This document shows positions 25,601-32,800 of a stretch of DNA of 64,000 nucleotides, piece after piece. The stretch covers positions 8,738,811-8,802,810 of the forward strand of contig NW_024037062.1 in assembly GCF_015706575.1 (NCBI RefSeq), read 5' to 3'. The notes beneath the pieces are model-generated. The model saw only the letters and a list, made by a program, of their open reading frames with translations, was not told the DNA's origin and did not search any database. Every line of letters starts with the position of its first letter. The stretch's first letter is position 1. The stretch comes from Patiria miniata (taxonomy: Eukaryota > Echinodermata > Asteroidea > Valvatida > Asterinidae). The translations under genes were made by a program, and so were the position numbers.

Positions 25601-26915
25601 CATTTTCGACTGGCCCTGCACTAGTCTTATTAAGAGAAGTCTGCTTAAGGTTAAAAAGGTCATTTTTGATTGCTAAAAAACACCTTTGACTCTTTTTGAG
25701 GGGCCCGTACAGTTCTACACAATTGCCACGCAAATTATGTTAATCGTCTGCAGTCTACAAAATTATAAGATTACCGTATTTAAAATACATTTAAAATGAC
25801 AGGAATAATTATAATAGTGTGAATGTTGGGTGCGTTCATTCGATGTGCGCCATGGGTCGATCGCATTGCGCCATCGGTCGAGTATTCATGACGCTTTCGG
25901 TCGATCCCGCTGCCTCCAGTTGAACACCTTTTCTTTCTAATTCACAACTCTGGAGGATTATTTATTTTTTTTACTTTTAAAAGGCAAGTAAAGTCCGAGA
26001 TATCCTACAGAATTGACCCATCGCACAACGCAATCGACCGATCGCCCAACATGAACATGGACATGGTAAAAATTAATAAAATAGGGCCTACTTAAAATAA
26101 TCATAGGTAAATCAATTGGAATGTCAGACAAGTCGACCGTTGAGACAACTCGACTCGGGACAAGTCGACCGTTGAGACAACTCGACCGTTGAGACAAGTC
26201 GACCGTTGAGACAACTCGACCGTTGAGACAGCTAACGTGCACGGCACGTGCACGGTACGGCCACGCGGTTGACCGGAGATGCGCGCACAGGCCCGGCAAA
26301 AACGAACGATGTGCACGGACAATCACGCTGCGCTATATCGGCTCTGCTCTGTTACGTGTCATAACTCCCAAACGGCGATCAGCCGCCGTCAAAATCCCCG
26401 GTGCTATCCCCAAAACTAGGCCCAAAAACATGCGAGGCGACTTGTATCAACGGTCGACTTGTCTTTTCATTTATCGCACATACGGTCGAGTTGTCTCAAC
26501 GGTCGAGTTGTCTCAACGGGCGACTTGTCCCGAGTCGAGTTGTCTCAACGGTCGACTTGTCTGACCCCCAATCAATTGTGTCAATTTACTACACCAGTCA
26601 GAGAATCACCTAACTTAATTTACGCATGGTACATAAACATCAGGTTTTTAATCAAAACAAAACATACAGGGATACAGGTAATATTAACAACTATAATAAG
26701 TAGCTAATTAGCATTACACTGAAGGACCTTCACAACAGCAACAGAAACATTCATTCATCCATCTCCAATTTCATACCTTCCAATCTCTGAATCTTGGCTT
26801 TCACCGAAATCACCGTCTCAAAAGGCGACACCCGCAGCTCAAAAACCGTGCCGGTCAGAGTCTCTATAAAGAGTTCCATAATGTCTGCGTATTCCGGGTA
26901 CTCAAAGTAATCCAT
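10549..26915 (-). CDS. ZFAND4: ZFAND4-like protein (ubiquitin-like + AN1 zinc finger), nine coding exons, 548 aa
   Basis: I join nine minus-strand exons: 26915-26777, 22732-22657, 19306-19239, 18762-18573, 15873-15729, 13753-13049, 12435-12384, 11643-11508 and 10684-10549. All have AG/GT borders and compatible phases, giving 1647 nt and a TAG stop. Residues about 13-86 form a ubiquitin-like domain (MELFIETLTG, then LKLVLAMRGGPINTRR). A conserved block follows (EGDQLNFFRVVDRGDGTLTP, about 135-155), then a charged linker, a Ser/Ala-rich region coded by one large exon, and a C-terminal AN1 finger with C488, C491, C503, C505, C510, H513, H519 and C521. The end APKLPKI matches what I recall of vertebrate ZFAND4. 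The start ATG has a good context (GCCATGG) and an in-frame TAA 21 nt upstream. Vertebrate ZFAND4 is longer (about 727 aa), mainly in the middle. AN1 proteins are linked to ubiquitin and proteasome stress responses; this protein's exact role is not established. Confidence 0.93.
10705..10770. repeat. short TTAGCACTAATTA tandem repeat in ZFAND4 intron 8
   Basis: Four imperfect units, 20 nt upstream (gene sense) of exon 9. Confidence 0.7.
10815..11045 (+). mobile_element. decayed tRNA-derived SINE
   Basis: Degenerate B-box (GGGTTAGAACCC) then TTGGGCAAGACACTTTAC, the body motif also seen at 33290. Confidence 0.5.
11508..11643 (-). CDS. ZFAND4: ZFAND4-like coding exon 8 (first half of AN1 finger)
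   Basis: Codes a Ser/Pro/Lys linker, then the first two zinc-ligand pairs of the AN1 finger, TSKRCSFCNKKTGLATSYQC, with C488, C491 and C503. The acceptor is TGCCTGCAG and the donor GTAAAC. The split arginine codon (AG|A) continues into exon 9. Confidence 0.95.
12384..12435 (-). CDS. ZFAND4: ZFAND4-like coding exon 7 (52-nt small exon)
   Basis: This exon is inferred from splice phase. Exon 6 ends in phase 0, but exon 8 needs one preceding base, so they cannot join directly. Between them, CCTGCAG and GTAAGT bracket a 52-nt open segment that enters in phase 0 and leaves in phase 1, exactly what is needed. It codes SAHNIRGRISGTRDGRL. Phase repair is strong support; no transcript evidence is available. 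Confidence 0.75.
12530..12660. repeat. ATCGGTCGATCGCAC-type repeat fragment in ZFAND4 intron 6
   Basis: Three CACCATCGG-like repeats, related to 25845-26055. Confidence 0.5.
12851..12990 (+). mobile_element. tRNA-derived SINE, head region
   Basis: A-box TGGTCGAGTGGTTAGA and B-box GGGTTCGAGTCCC with the shared CTGCACTAGTAAGCAG middle. No matching acceptor stem, so not a tRNA gene. Confidence 0.6.
13049..13753 (-). CDS. ZFAND4: ZFAND4-like coding exon 6 (large low-complexity exon)
   Basis: A 705-nt exon (235 codons, phase 0 on both sides) coding residues 207-441. It is rich in Ser, Ala, Pro, Arg and Lys with no recognisable fold, so probably disordered. It starts KHKTPHPPTTTRPK and ends with GRTALI before the donor GTAAGT. 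It is clearly more GC-rich than its introns, which creates long open frames on the other strand. The position corresponds to the long variable middle of vertebrate ZFAND4. Confidence 0.85.
14291..14703. mobile_element. TTAA-CCCTAAC family element, copy B
   Basis: TTAA at 14287-14290; contains GGCCGGACCTTGTGTTGTTT and repeated GCAGGATTGAGG blocks; right TTAA mutated. ZFAND4 intron 5. Confidence 0.75.
14755..15296. mobile_element. TTAA-flanked element, AGTCCATCATTTG family, copy 1
   Basis: TTAA at 14751-14754 and 15297-15300. Inverted ends around AGTCCATCATTTG; central 36-bp near-palindrome at 14910-14945. It shares its right TTAA with the next element. ZFAND4 intron 5. Confidence 0.8.
15301..15708. 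mobile_element. TTAA-CCCTAAC family element, copy C, next to a splice donor
   Basis: TTAA at 15297-15300 and 15709-15712. Its edge is 16 bases inside the intron from ZFAND4 exon 5. Opposite orientation to copy B. Confidence 0.8.
15729..15873 (-). CDS. ZFAND4: ZFAND4-like coding exon 5
   Basis: Codes 48 residues: SGASMYNNMY, an acidic run (DEEEEE) and a basic/Met-Lys-rich helix (MSKMKLLRAKMETLSIGKK), as in vertebrate ZFAND4. The acceptor is TTTTCAG and the donor GTCAGT. The exon ends in phase 0. The intron that follows is invaded at its 16th base by a TTAA-flanked repeat. Confidence 0.92.
15970..17250. other. AT-rich part of ZFAND4 intron 4
   Basis: No repeat or exon recognised apart from a GTCTGGTTCCCAGACC hairpin near 15993. 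Confidence 0.4.
17270..17690. repeat. inverted repeat around GGGCACACTTTTTTAAAATC
   Basis: Left 17271-17305 mirrors 17470-17515. ZFAND4 intron 4. Confidence 0.5.
17650..18090. mobile_element. AGTCCATCATTTG-family element, copy 2
   Basis: Inverted ends, central palindrome at 17900-17935, TTAA at 18091-18094; the other flank has mutated (TTTCAA). ZFAND4 intron 4. Confidence 0.75.
18156..18513. mobile_element. TTAA-CCCTAAC family element, copy D
   Basis: TTAA at 18152-18155 and 18514-18517, with inverted ends CCCTAAC and GTCAGGG. ZFAND4 intron 4, 56 nt from exon 4. Confidence 0.8.
18573..18762 (-). CDS. ZFAND4: ZFAND4-like coding exon 4
   Basis: Codes residues about 96-157, the most conserved block after the ubiquitin-like domain: EYMEANRDEIWEKL, then FREGDQLNFFRVVDRGDGTL. 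The acceptor is CTATTTCAG and the donor GTGAGA. It enters in phase 1 and leaves in phase 2. Just downstream in the intron (18156-18513) sits a TTAA-flanked repeat. Confidence 0.94.
19239..19306 (-). CDS. ZFAND4: ZFAND4-like coding exon 3
   Basis: A 68-nt exon coding the last strand of the ubiquitin-like domain (SSSLKLVLAMRGGPINTRR). The LxMRGGP block is typical of ZFAND4. The acceptor is TTCTTAG and the donor GTAAGT; phase 2 in, phase 1 out. Confidence 0.92.
19310..21335. other. ZFAND4 intron 2, left part
   Basis: A fragment related to the palindromes of 38256 lies at 19670-19760; a sequence like 5000-5200 (CTGTTGGATTGAGCAG) at 19440-19520. Otherwise plain. Confidence 0.4.
21341..21592. mobile_element. 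GGCC-ended palindromic element, Harbinger-like, copy 2
   Basis: 252 bp; TAA on both sides; same TTCTGCTTC arms and GGGTAGGTAGG inner blocks as copy 1. Confidence 0.8.
21785..22623. mobile_element. TTAA-CCCTAAC family element, copy E, diverged, with a nested element
   Basis: Begins CAACCCTAACCC, has GGAGGATTTTGGAG blocks and ends TTGGGGTAAA. Its right end is interrupted by the GGCC-ended element at 22356-22613. Confidence 0.65.
22356..22613. mobile_element. GGCC-ended palindromic element, Harbinger-like, copy 3, nested
   Basis: 258 bp, same family as 5339-5596, inserted near the right end of the element at 21785-22623. Confidence 0.8.
22657..22732 (-). CDS. ZFAND4: ZFAND4-like coding exon 2
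   Basis: Codes about 25 residues of the ubiquitin-like domain (IPISQQHLIW ... DDYCLHDYG). The acceptor is ATATCCAG and the donor GTATGT. It enters in phase 1 and leaves in phase 2. The 3' border could be off by one base; 76 nt is the length that keeps the whole gene in frame. Confidence 0.9.
23385..23705 (+). repeat. 320-bp direct repeat with CTGT microsatellite, copy 1
   Basis: CTGTCTGTCTGTCCG run, then GGCACCGTATGAAGTTGAAA through GCGCGTGCT. Copy 2 is at 24465-24770. Confidence 0.8.
24465..24770 (+). repeat. 320-bp direct repeat, copy 2
   Basis: Match of 23385-23705; surrounding GTAGGGCGATA and GTCGACTGAGCAACC words also recur (23720-24960, 25465-25640). Confidence 0.8.
25845..26055. repeat. 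inverted repeat of ATCGGTCGAT-type motifs
   Basis: GGTCGATCGCATTGCGCCAT near 25856 is mirrored by ATCGCACAACGCAATCGACC near 26019. Similar motifs occur at 12590-12655. Confidence 0.6.
26119..26569. mobile_element. 451-bp inverted-repeat element whose arms are minisatellites
   Basis: Both arms are tandem GTCGACCGTTGAGACAACTC units (left 26128-26230, right 26447-26562 inverted). AATCAATTG is duplicated on both sides (26110-26118 and 26570-26578). Confidence 0.8.
26777..26915 (-). CDS. ZFAND4: ZFAND4-like coding exon 1 (start, ubiquitin-like domain first half)
   Basis: Codes residues 1-46 plus the first base of residue 47. The acidic/aromatic N-terminus (MDYFEYPEYADI) leads into the first beta strands and helix of the ubiquitin-like fold (MELFIETLTG, VSVKAKIQRLEG-like). 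The donor is GTATGA at 26776. An in-frame TAA 21 nt before the ATG excludes an N-terminal extension within this exon. Confidence 0.93.
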
Positions 26916-29117
26916 GGCTCTGCTAAGGTGCCCTTAACTGACCCAAAATGTGGCATTTAAATGAGGCACCATGTTGGCTGTCGACATCAAAGTGCTCCGC
27001 CGCGTCAGCTCGGCTGCCTGTGTGGGAATGAATTCTCTCTCGGAGTCGATTTCAGGGGTCGGTGTCATTTTTCCCACGCCAGTTTGACACCCGTTTACCA
27101 CTCCAAACGTCCTTTTTACTCCTATCACATTCTGTTACGAGGCCAAGAACACTCTCATGATATGAAGTCGCACATTATTTCCTTATTTTCGTCCAAGAAA
27201 TGTAAGAAATTACTGCGGAAGTAGTGTCATGGATTCGAGCTCGCTGGCTTCCCGCACGTAGATACGGTGAAATCGCTGCGGAATGTTTTCCCGTACTTTT
27301 GAGTTCACTGGTTCGCTAATCATGTTAATGTGCATTAAACTATGGAAGAGTACCAGCTGAAAAATATGGGCCGAGTTGTAAAGCTCCCGGATGGTAATCT
27401 CTAATAGCAACCAACATGAGATACACTGCTACATCTACACATCGTGGGAAACATTTTCGCTTTCTTTAAGAATTTCCTTACTTAGCTCCATGCTTATATA
27501 AATATCAAATTAAAAATCTGAGGATTGAAATAAGCATACAAATACGGGAGAATACAATAACAGTTGAATCTCAGGCTAGGATCAAATTTAACAAGGGAGT
27601 TGAAAAAAGAGATGGGCGTGGAAGGTTACAGATGAGCCTGTAACCATGACGATGAAGAGATTTCATCTTGAGAAGTACCTTCCTCCGTTTGTATGGGCCG
27701 TTTTGTGGAAGATGGCGAAAAGACAGGGGCGCAGCTGCGGGGGAGGGGGGTCACATCCCTTGCCATCCCCCCCCCCCCCTCCTTCCCCTCCACATATGTC
27801 CAAAAATAGAATTCCCTTGATTAAGTGGGGGATAAGCTCAGGCAGGGGGGGGGGGAGTCAGTGTCAGAGGTTGAAAGACCCACTCTCAAATTTGACATGG
27901 GCACATTTTTTTTTAAAGCGTCAAGCCACAAAATACACATTTTCAGTACTTTTACCGGTCCATGCAAAGGGTTAGATTGCAGTTTATACACTGATTTTAC
28001 ACTTTCTGGACAAAAAAATATGAAGTTGAACGAAGAAACTGCTGGCGCGGGGTTTGAACCTGAGACTTGTGGAGTGCCGTTTCGGTGCTCTACCCGTAAT
28101 GTTTGTGGTTCTCCATTTTGTCAATATCTTTGTTCAAAGTGTGCTAGTCAGAACTTGAACCATAAAAATTACAGTACACGTGCATTCAGACAGTTTCACT
28201 TTCTTTGTGGCTTTTTTTTTATTTTGGAAAATTTCTTGAGAAAAAGGGCTATAGAAAGTCAAGTTTAAAGTTTTAAATCAATCTTATTTAATTTATTTTG
28301 TGCTATTTTGGTTTTTTTTTTAACCCACCACCACTCAGTGACAGGCCTACATTAAGTATTCATTCAAAATCCCTTAAGGTTTACGAATCAAAATTACGAC
28401 AAATTTAGGTAATTCTTATTTGTTGTAAACAAAGTTTGTAAACAACGAACTACGATTTTTTTAATAAGTAAACGATAAAAAGGTGACGGCTGCAATGAAG
28501 ACTAGCAAAGTATGGTATCCTGTTCTTCTCGTTTTTTTATTCACTGACTTATGTGGACGAGGTGTTTAGTCTGGTTCTAAACATCGAGCGCATTCAGGTG
28601 AGGTGATGGTCATCTTGTTTCCTGGTATTAAATATTTCATTTTTAAAATCTTTTATTCTGGCAATTAATGAAAATACAGCTGAGAAATGTACCAATGATG
28701 TTAAGCATAAGTAATGTAGTCCTTCAAAGTATTATTAATTGTAAGATGGTATCTTTTGGGGCCACGTAAACAACGTTGGTAAACTTTCATGGTGTACTGA
28801 TTTTTGTGAAACTGTAAACGTTAGACGCGTAGACGTGATGCATGCGTGCGTGGTACTAGTAGAGCGCAGATTGGAGTACAAAAAAGTCGGTACAGAGTGT
28901 GTCAAAAACAAGTTCAACGTTTAGAAAACAAATAATTAAACTGTTAAATTCTTTTTTCTTCGATGAAATTATATATTACATTAAAGCCTGACCAGGCCTA
29001 TTTCTCAATTCACTACTTTTTACCCAATTCAATTTGGGTCCCTAGAATCCAGAAATACAAATTACAATCAAATTGAATCATTGCCGTATACATTTTAGTT
29101 AATTTTTTTTTTGACAG
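26916..29117. promoter_or_regulatory. divergent intergenic region between ZFAND4-like and SLC9B-like genes
   Basis: The two genes are transcribed away from each other, so both promoters should lie here. I see no TATA box I trust. A G/C-run patch (27735-27860) and a tRNA-like reverse B-box near 28050 are present. A possible 5' exon of the plus-strand gene ends at CATTCAG|GTGAGG (28597). Confidence 0.5.
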
Positions 29118-29129
29118 ATAATCAACATC

Positions 29130-29856
29130 ATGGCGTCCCCTGTGAGATTAAAACCACAGCCGAAACCACGACCCAGCAAACGGACCAGTGGTGCCGCAGC
29201 GTCCCCAGTCGCCGCTGGTGCCACTAGTCTTATGCCGAAGACTTCCGAGTATTCAGAACCCAAAGACACGAAGCATGTGAAGGAAGAAGTCATATATGCC
29301 ACACCGGGCGAAGCGAACGTGTACGATGCTCCGCAACAGGCCAATGTGTACGCAACACCTGACGAGAGCAGTCGGACAACTAGTCCGGTGCACAGCAGCA
29401 AGCCTGGTTCGCCCGTCATGGAGTGGGACGGGTACCAGACTCAGACGTCGCGGGACAGCCAGCGTTGGGACCGCACCCCTCCGGAAATCCCCCATTTTGA
29501 TCTGGACTCGGACGATCGCGAAACCGACTCCGATGAGGACTCTGGCGAATGTTGTCCTGGTCGCTGCGAACCGTGTAAAGCCGTCTTGCGGCCATGCATG
29601 GCGCAGTATAATCCACTGCCGGACAACCCGTCCCTGTGCGTTCGCCTAAAGCACGCCCTCTTGTGCCCACCCCACGGGCGCATGTCTAGGGATCTGACGT
29701 TGGTTCTGCTGGTGTTTCTGTCCTGGGGTGTGGTGTGGGGTGCGACGGGGGATGCGGCTCTGCCAGGGGGAACCTTCTTCGCGTTGTACGTGCTGACCAT
29801 TTGCTGCATTCTTGGAGGATTTTTGGTGAAACTTGTTCGACTGCCGCCCTTACTAG
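29130..29856 (+). CDS. SLC9B-like coding exon 1 (N-terminal tail and first membrane helices)
   Basis: Codes residues 1-242 plus one base. It opens with a Pro/Lys/Arg stretch (KPQPKPRPSKR, 8-18), followed by four YxxP motifs at Y41, Y56, Y65 and Y74. An acidic Ser/Asp/Glu run (124-140) comes next, then a Cys cluster (C141, C142, C146, C149, C156, C170, C179) ending CPPHG, a motif I recognise from NHA2. Hydrophobic helices then follow (LTLVLLVFLSWGVVW; FFALYVLTICCILGGFLV). The donor is GTATAA. A likely 3' splice site of the 5'UTR intron is at 29117. Confidence 0.9.
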
Positions 29857-32800
29857 GTATAAAAGGATCATTCGACAAAGTTGGGTCCATTTTTTTTCAT
29901 GTCCCTGTTAGGCCCAAAAAAAAATAAGTCGGTCTATGGTCAGCACGCTCGTCGATTTTAATCATGCATGTCGATCTTTTTTTTTTCCAAAATGTTCCGC
30001 GGTAGCTCCAACAGCGCCCTCTATTTCCGCACCTCAATTTTTTTTACCACAGAGCACCAAGGAATGGGAAATTGCACCAAGGCAAATGATCGAAAGCACC
30101 GAGGCAAATTATGGAGGACACCAATGTACATGAGGACACCAAAAAAGCAAAATAGTACCCCACCTTGTCTGTACAATCCAAGCTTGAAGAAAAAAAGAAA
30201 GAAAAGCCGCGTGGCCGCGTCAATTCCGGAACTTTGGTCTGACCAGAGACCGTATATTTTTTTTTTTGGCCTTACATCTGATATAAGATTTTGTAAATTC
30301 AAGGCACATTCTTTAATGCAATCTCTCTCCGAGAGTGATTGTGTAAAGAAACGTGCCTGCCAAACATATAAAAAATAGTTTAACCCTAACTGAACTCAAC
30401 CCGTCAAAGCCCAACAACAGGTTTTGTTGAAATCTGTTGAGAGAGGCACAGTACCCCTAAACTGATGGTCTTTTACACTGGGGTTGGCTTACCTCCAGAA
30501 ACCAAGTCCAACAGTGTGTGCGTACGATTTCCCATGGGGGTGTTGGAATTTGCCAGCTGAAGCCCTTGGCCCAATTTCATAGAGCTGCTTAAGCAGAAAA
30601 TTTGCTTAAGCACGAAAAAACATTGCTTAGTAAAATTAGGTTACCGGCTAAAACTCCATGTGATGTACATTGCTTGTGACTGGTATTTAGCTGTTGTTTA
30701 CTTAGCATAACAATCGCATGACGTTTTGGCCGGTAACCTGATTTTATTAAGCAAGACGTTTTTGTGCTTAAGCAAATTTTGTGCTTAAGCAGCTCTATGA
30801 AATTGGCCCCGGTTCCTAGTAAATTATGCTAGGGAGTTGGGGTTAAAGTCAATTTTAATAATACTTGCATGGCAAATTACCCAAGCTAGGTGTAACAGGG
30901 ACACAAACCAATATCACACTTTTGGACCGCAGATTTATGGAATGATCTAAGATCAGTTCATAGTCTGCAAAAACGTAAATGCAAATTTATGCAAATTTGT
31001 AACATTACAGCAAGTATATGCGCTGCAAATTTGCATGAAACGAATTCAAACAATGAAGTTGGTCACGGTTTGATTGATGGCAAAATATTTGTGTTACGTT
31101 AATATTAAAAACATACCTAGCTAAACGTTTTTATTACTTGAGAAACAAACGTTGGGGAAGTTCCATAAATGTACGTCCGACCACATGGTCTGTAGTTGTT
31201 TACTACTCATTAGATGTCACATTATTAATGATGTATCACATTCACGTTTCCAACAGCAGCTCATTAAAGTGTCTGACTTATACGTCCGAATTTACGGGAT
31301 TGCCCGTTTGCAAATTGTGATTTGCTTTCAAACATGAATTAAAAATGAAAAAATACCCTTTAAAAGAAAATTTTAAGTTTTAATGATCCCCCATGGTGAC
31401 ATTTATTCAGGTATGCTGATCGTCGGTTTCATCCTTCGCAACGTCCCGCGCATCAACATCGCCGTGGATATTGACAAGGAGTGGTCGTCGGGACTCCGGA
31501 GCGTGGCGCTGGTCGTGATCCTGATGCAGGCCGGTCTGGGGCTGGACGCCAAGGCGTTACGGAGCCTGAGCATGGTGTGCGTCCGGCTGTGCTTCTTGCC
31601 GTGTCTGGTGGAGGCCTGCGTGGCTGGGGTGGTGTCGCACTTCCTACTTGGTTTACCATGGGTTTGGGGCTTTATGTTGGGGTAAGGGTAGATTTTGTTT
31701 TGTATTTTAATGCTAGTCTCCATTTACAAGCCTTAAAAGTCTCCCAAGGTAGGGCTGCTTAAAGCTATAGTCCATCATTTGTAATTTGTGCATTTTGTTC
31801 GTTTGAAGCAACAAAAGGGTTCGAAATCTAATGAAGGATACTGAACAACTAACCTGATGAAGTTTCAGCTAAGCTTCAGCTGTACATATCGAGAAAAACA
31901 GCATTCTAAGATCTCAATTTCAAATCAAAAGTTACTGAATCATGTTTTGAATTGTTTTGAATTGCAGCCATACGCGACGTAGCGCACTGATCCGACGAAT
32001 TATAACAACCGCGCGCGCGTGTGCGTCGTTCCAATACTTGTGTGCGCTGCGCTGAATAACAAAATGAACTACAATTTAAATTTTCCTACGGAGCTTCTTA
32101 AGAATCACCGTTGGAAATGCCTTTTTCGTTGATTACTTCAAAATGACAGCTTCCCAGAAGGAATAATTTCACAGGAAGTTTAGTTCCCTTACTACCTTTC
32201 AACCAAGTTTGTTTTTCAACAATAATTACGCCAGTTACTTTTTTGGATAGCTGCAAATGATGGACTCCGGCTTTAACACAAGCTAGTCACCAACAGTCAG
32301 ATCATGTTTCAAGCAAGCACTGTGACTAGTCAAATTCCATCAACTGACAAAAGCAGGCGACTGGTGGGCACAGCCAGCTTATCAATCTCCTACAGTCAAA
32401 GTACAGCTGTTATCAGGTTTCATAACAATCACAGCCAGTCAATCCTGCGTTATGAAGGCAGGGAGCACTCAACTGTTACAAACAGTCACTTGATTTATTT
32501 TGACTGCTGGGCTGGCCTTGTTGAAATTGCCAGCCACAGGCGAGGGTTAAATTAAATGGATTGGCCAAATTTCATCATTTTCTTTAAATTCTGTTTTTTC
32601 TTCCAGCTTTGTTCTCGGCGCAGTCACACCGGCCGTGATCGTCCCTTCATTGCTGTCCCTCCAGAAGCGAGGTTACGGTATCGATAAGGGCATTCCTACG
32701 TTAGTGATCGCGGCGGCAAGCTGTGATGACGTCCTTGCAATAAGTGCCTTCGGAGTGATACTGGGTGCTGCCTTTGCAACAGGTATGGGAAAATCTTGGG

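Noticed and set aside
26958..28268. Plus-strand frames at 26961-27224 and 27646-28268
   Set aside because: They pass through homopolymer runs and a tRNA-like repeat; no splice context or domain.
29296..29890. Open frames of 80-149 codons on both strands overlapping SLC9B exon 1
   Set aside because: Shadows of a GC-rich coding exon; only the frame from 29130 joins to conserved antiporter exons.
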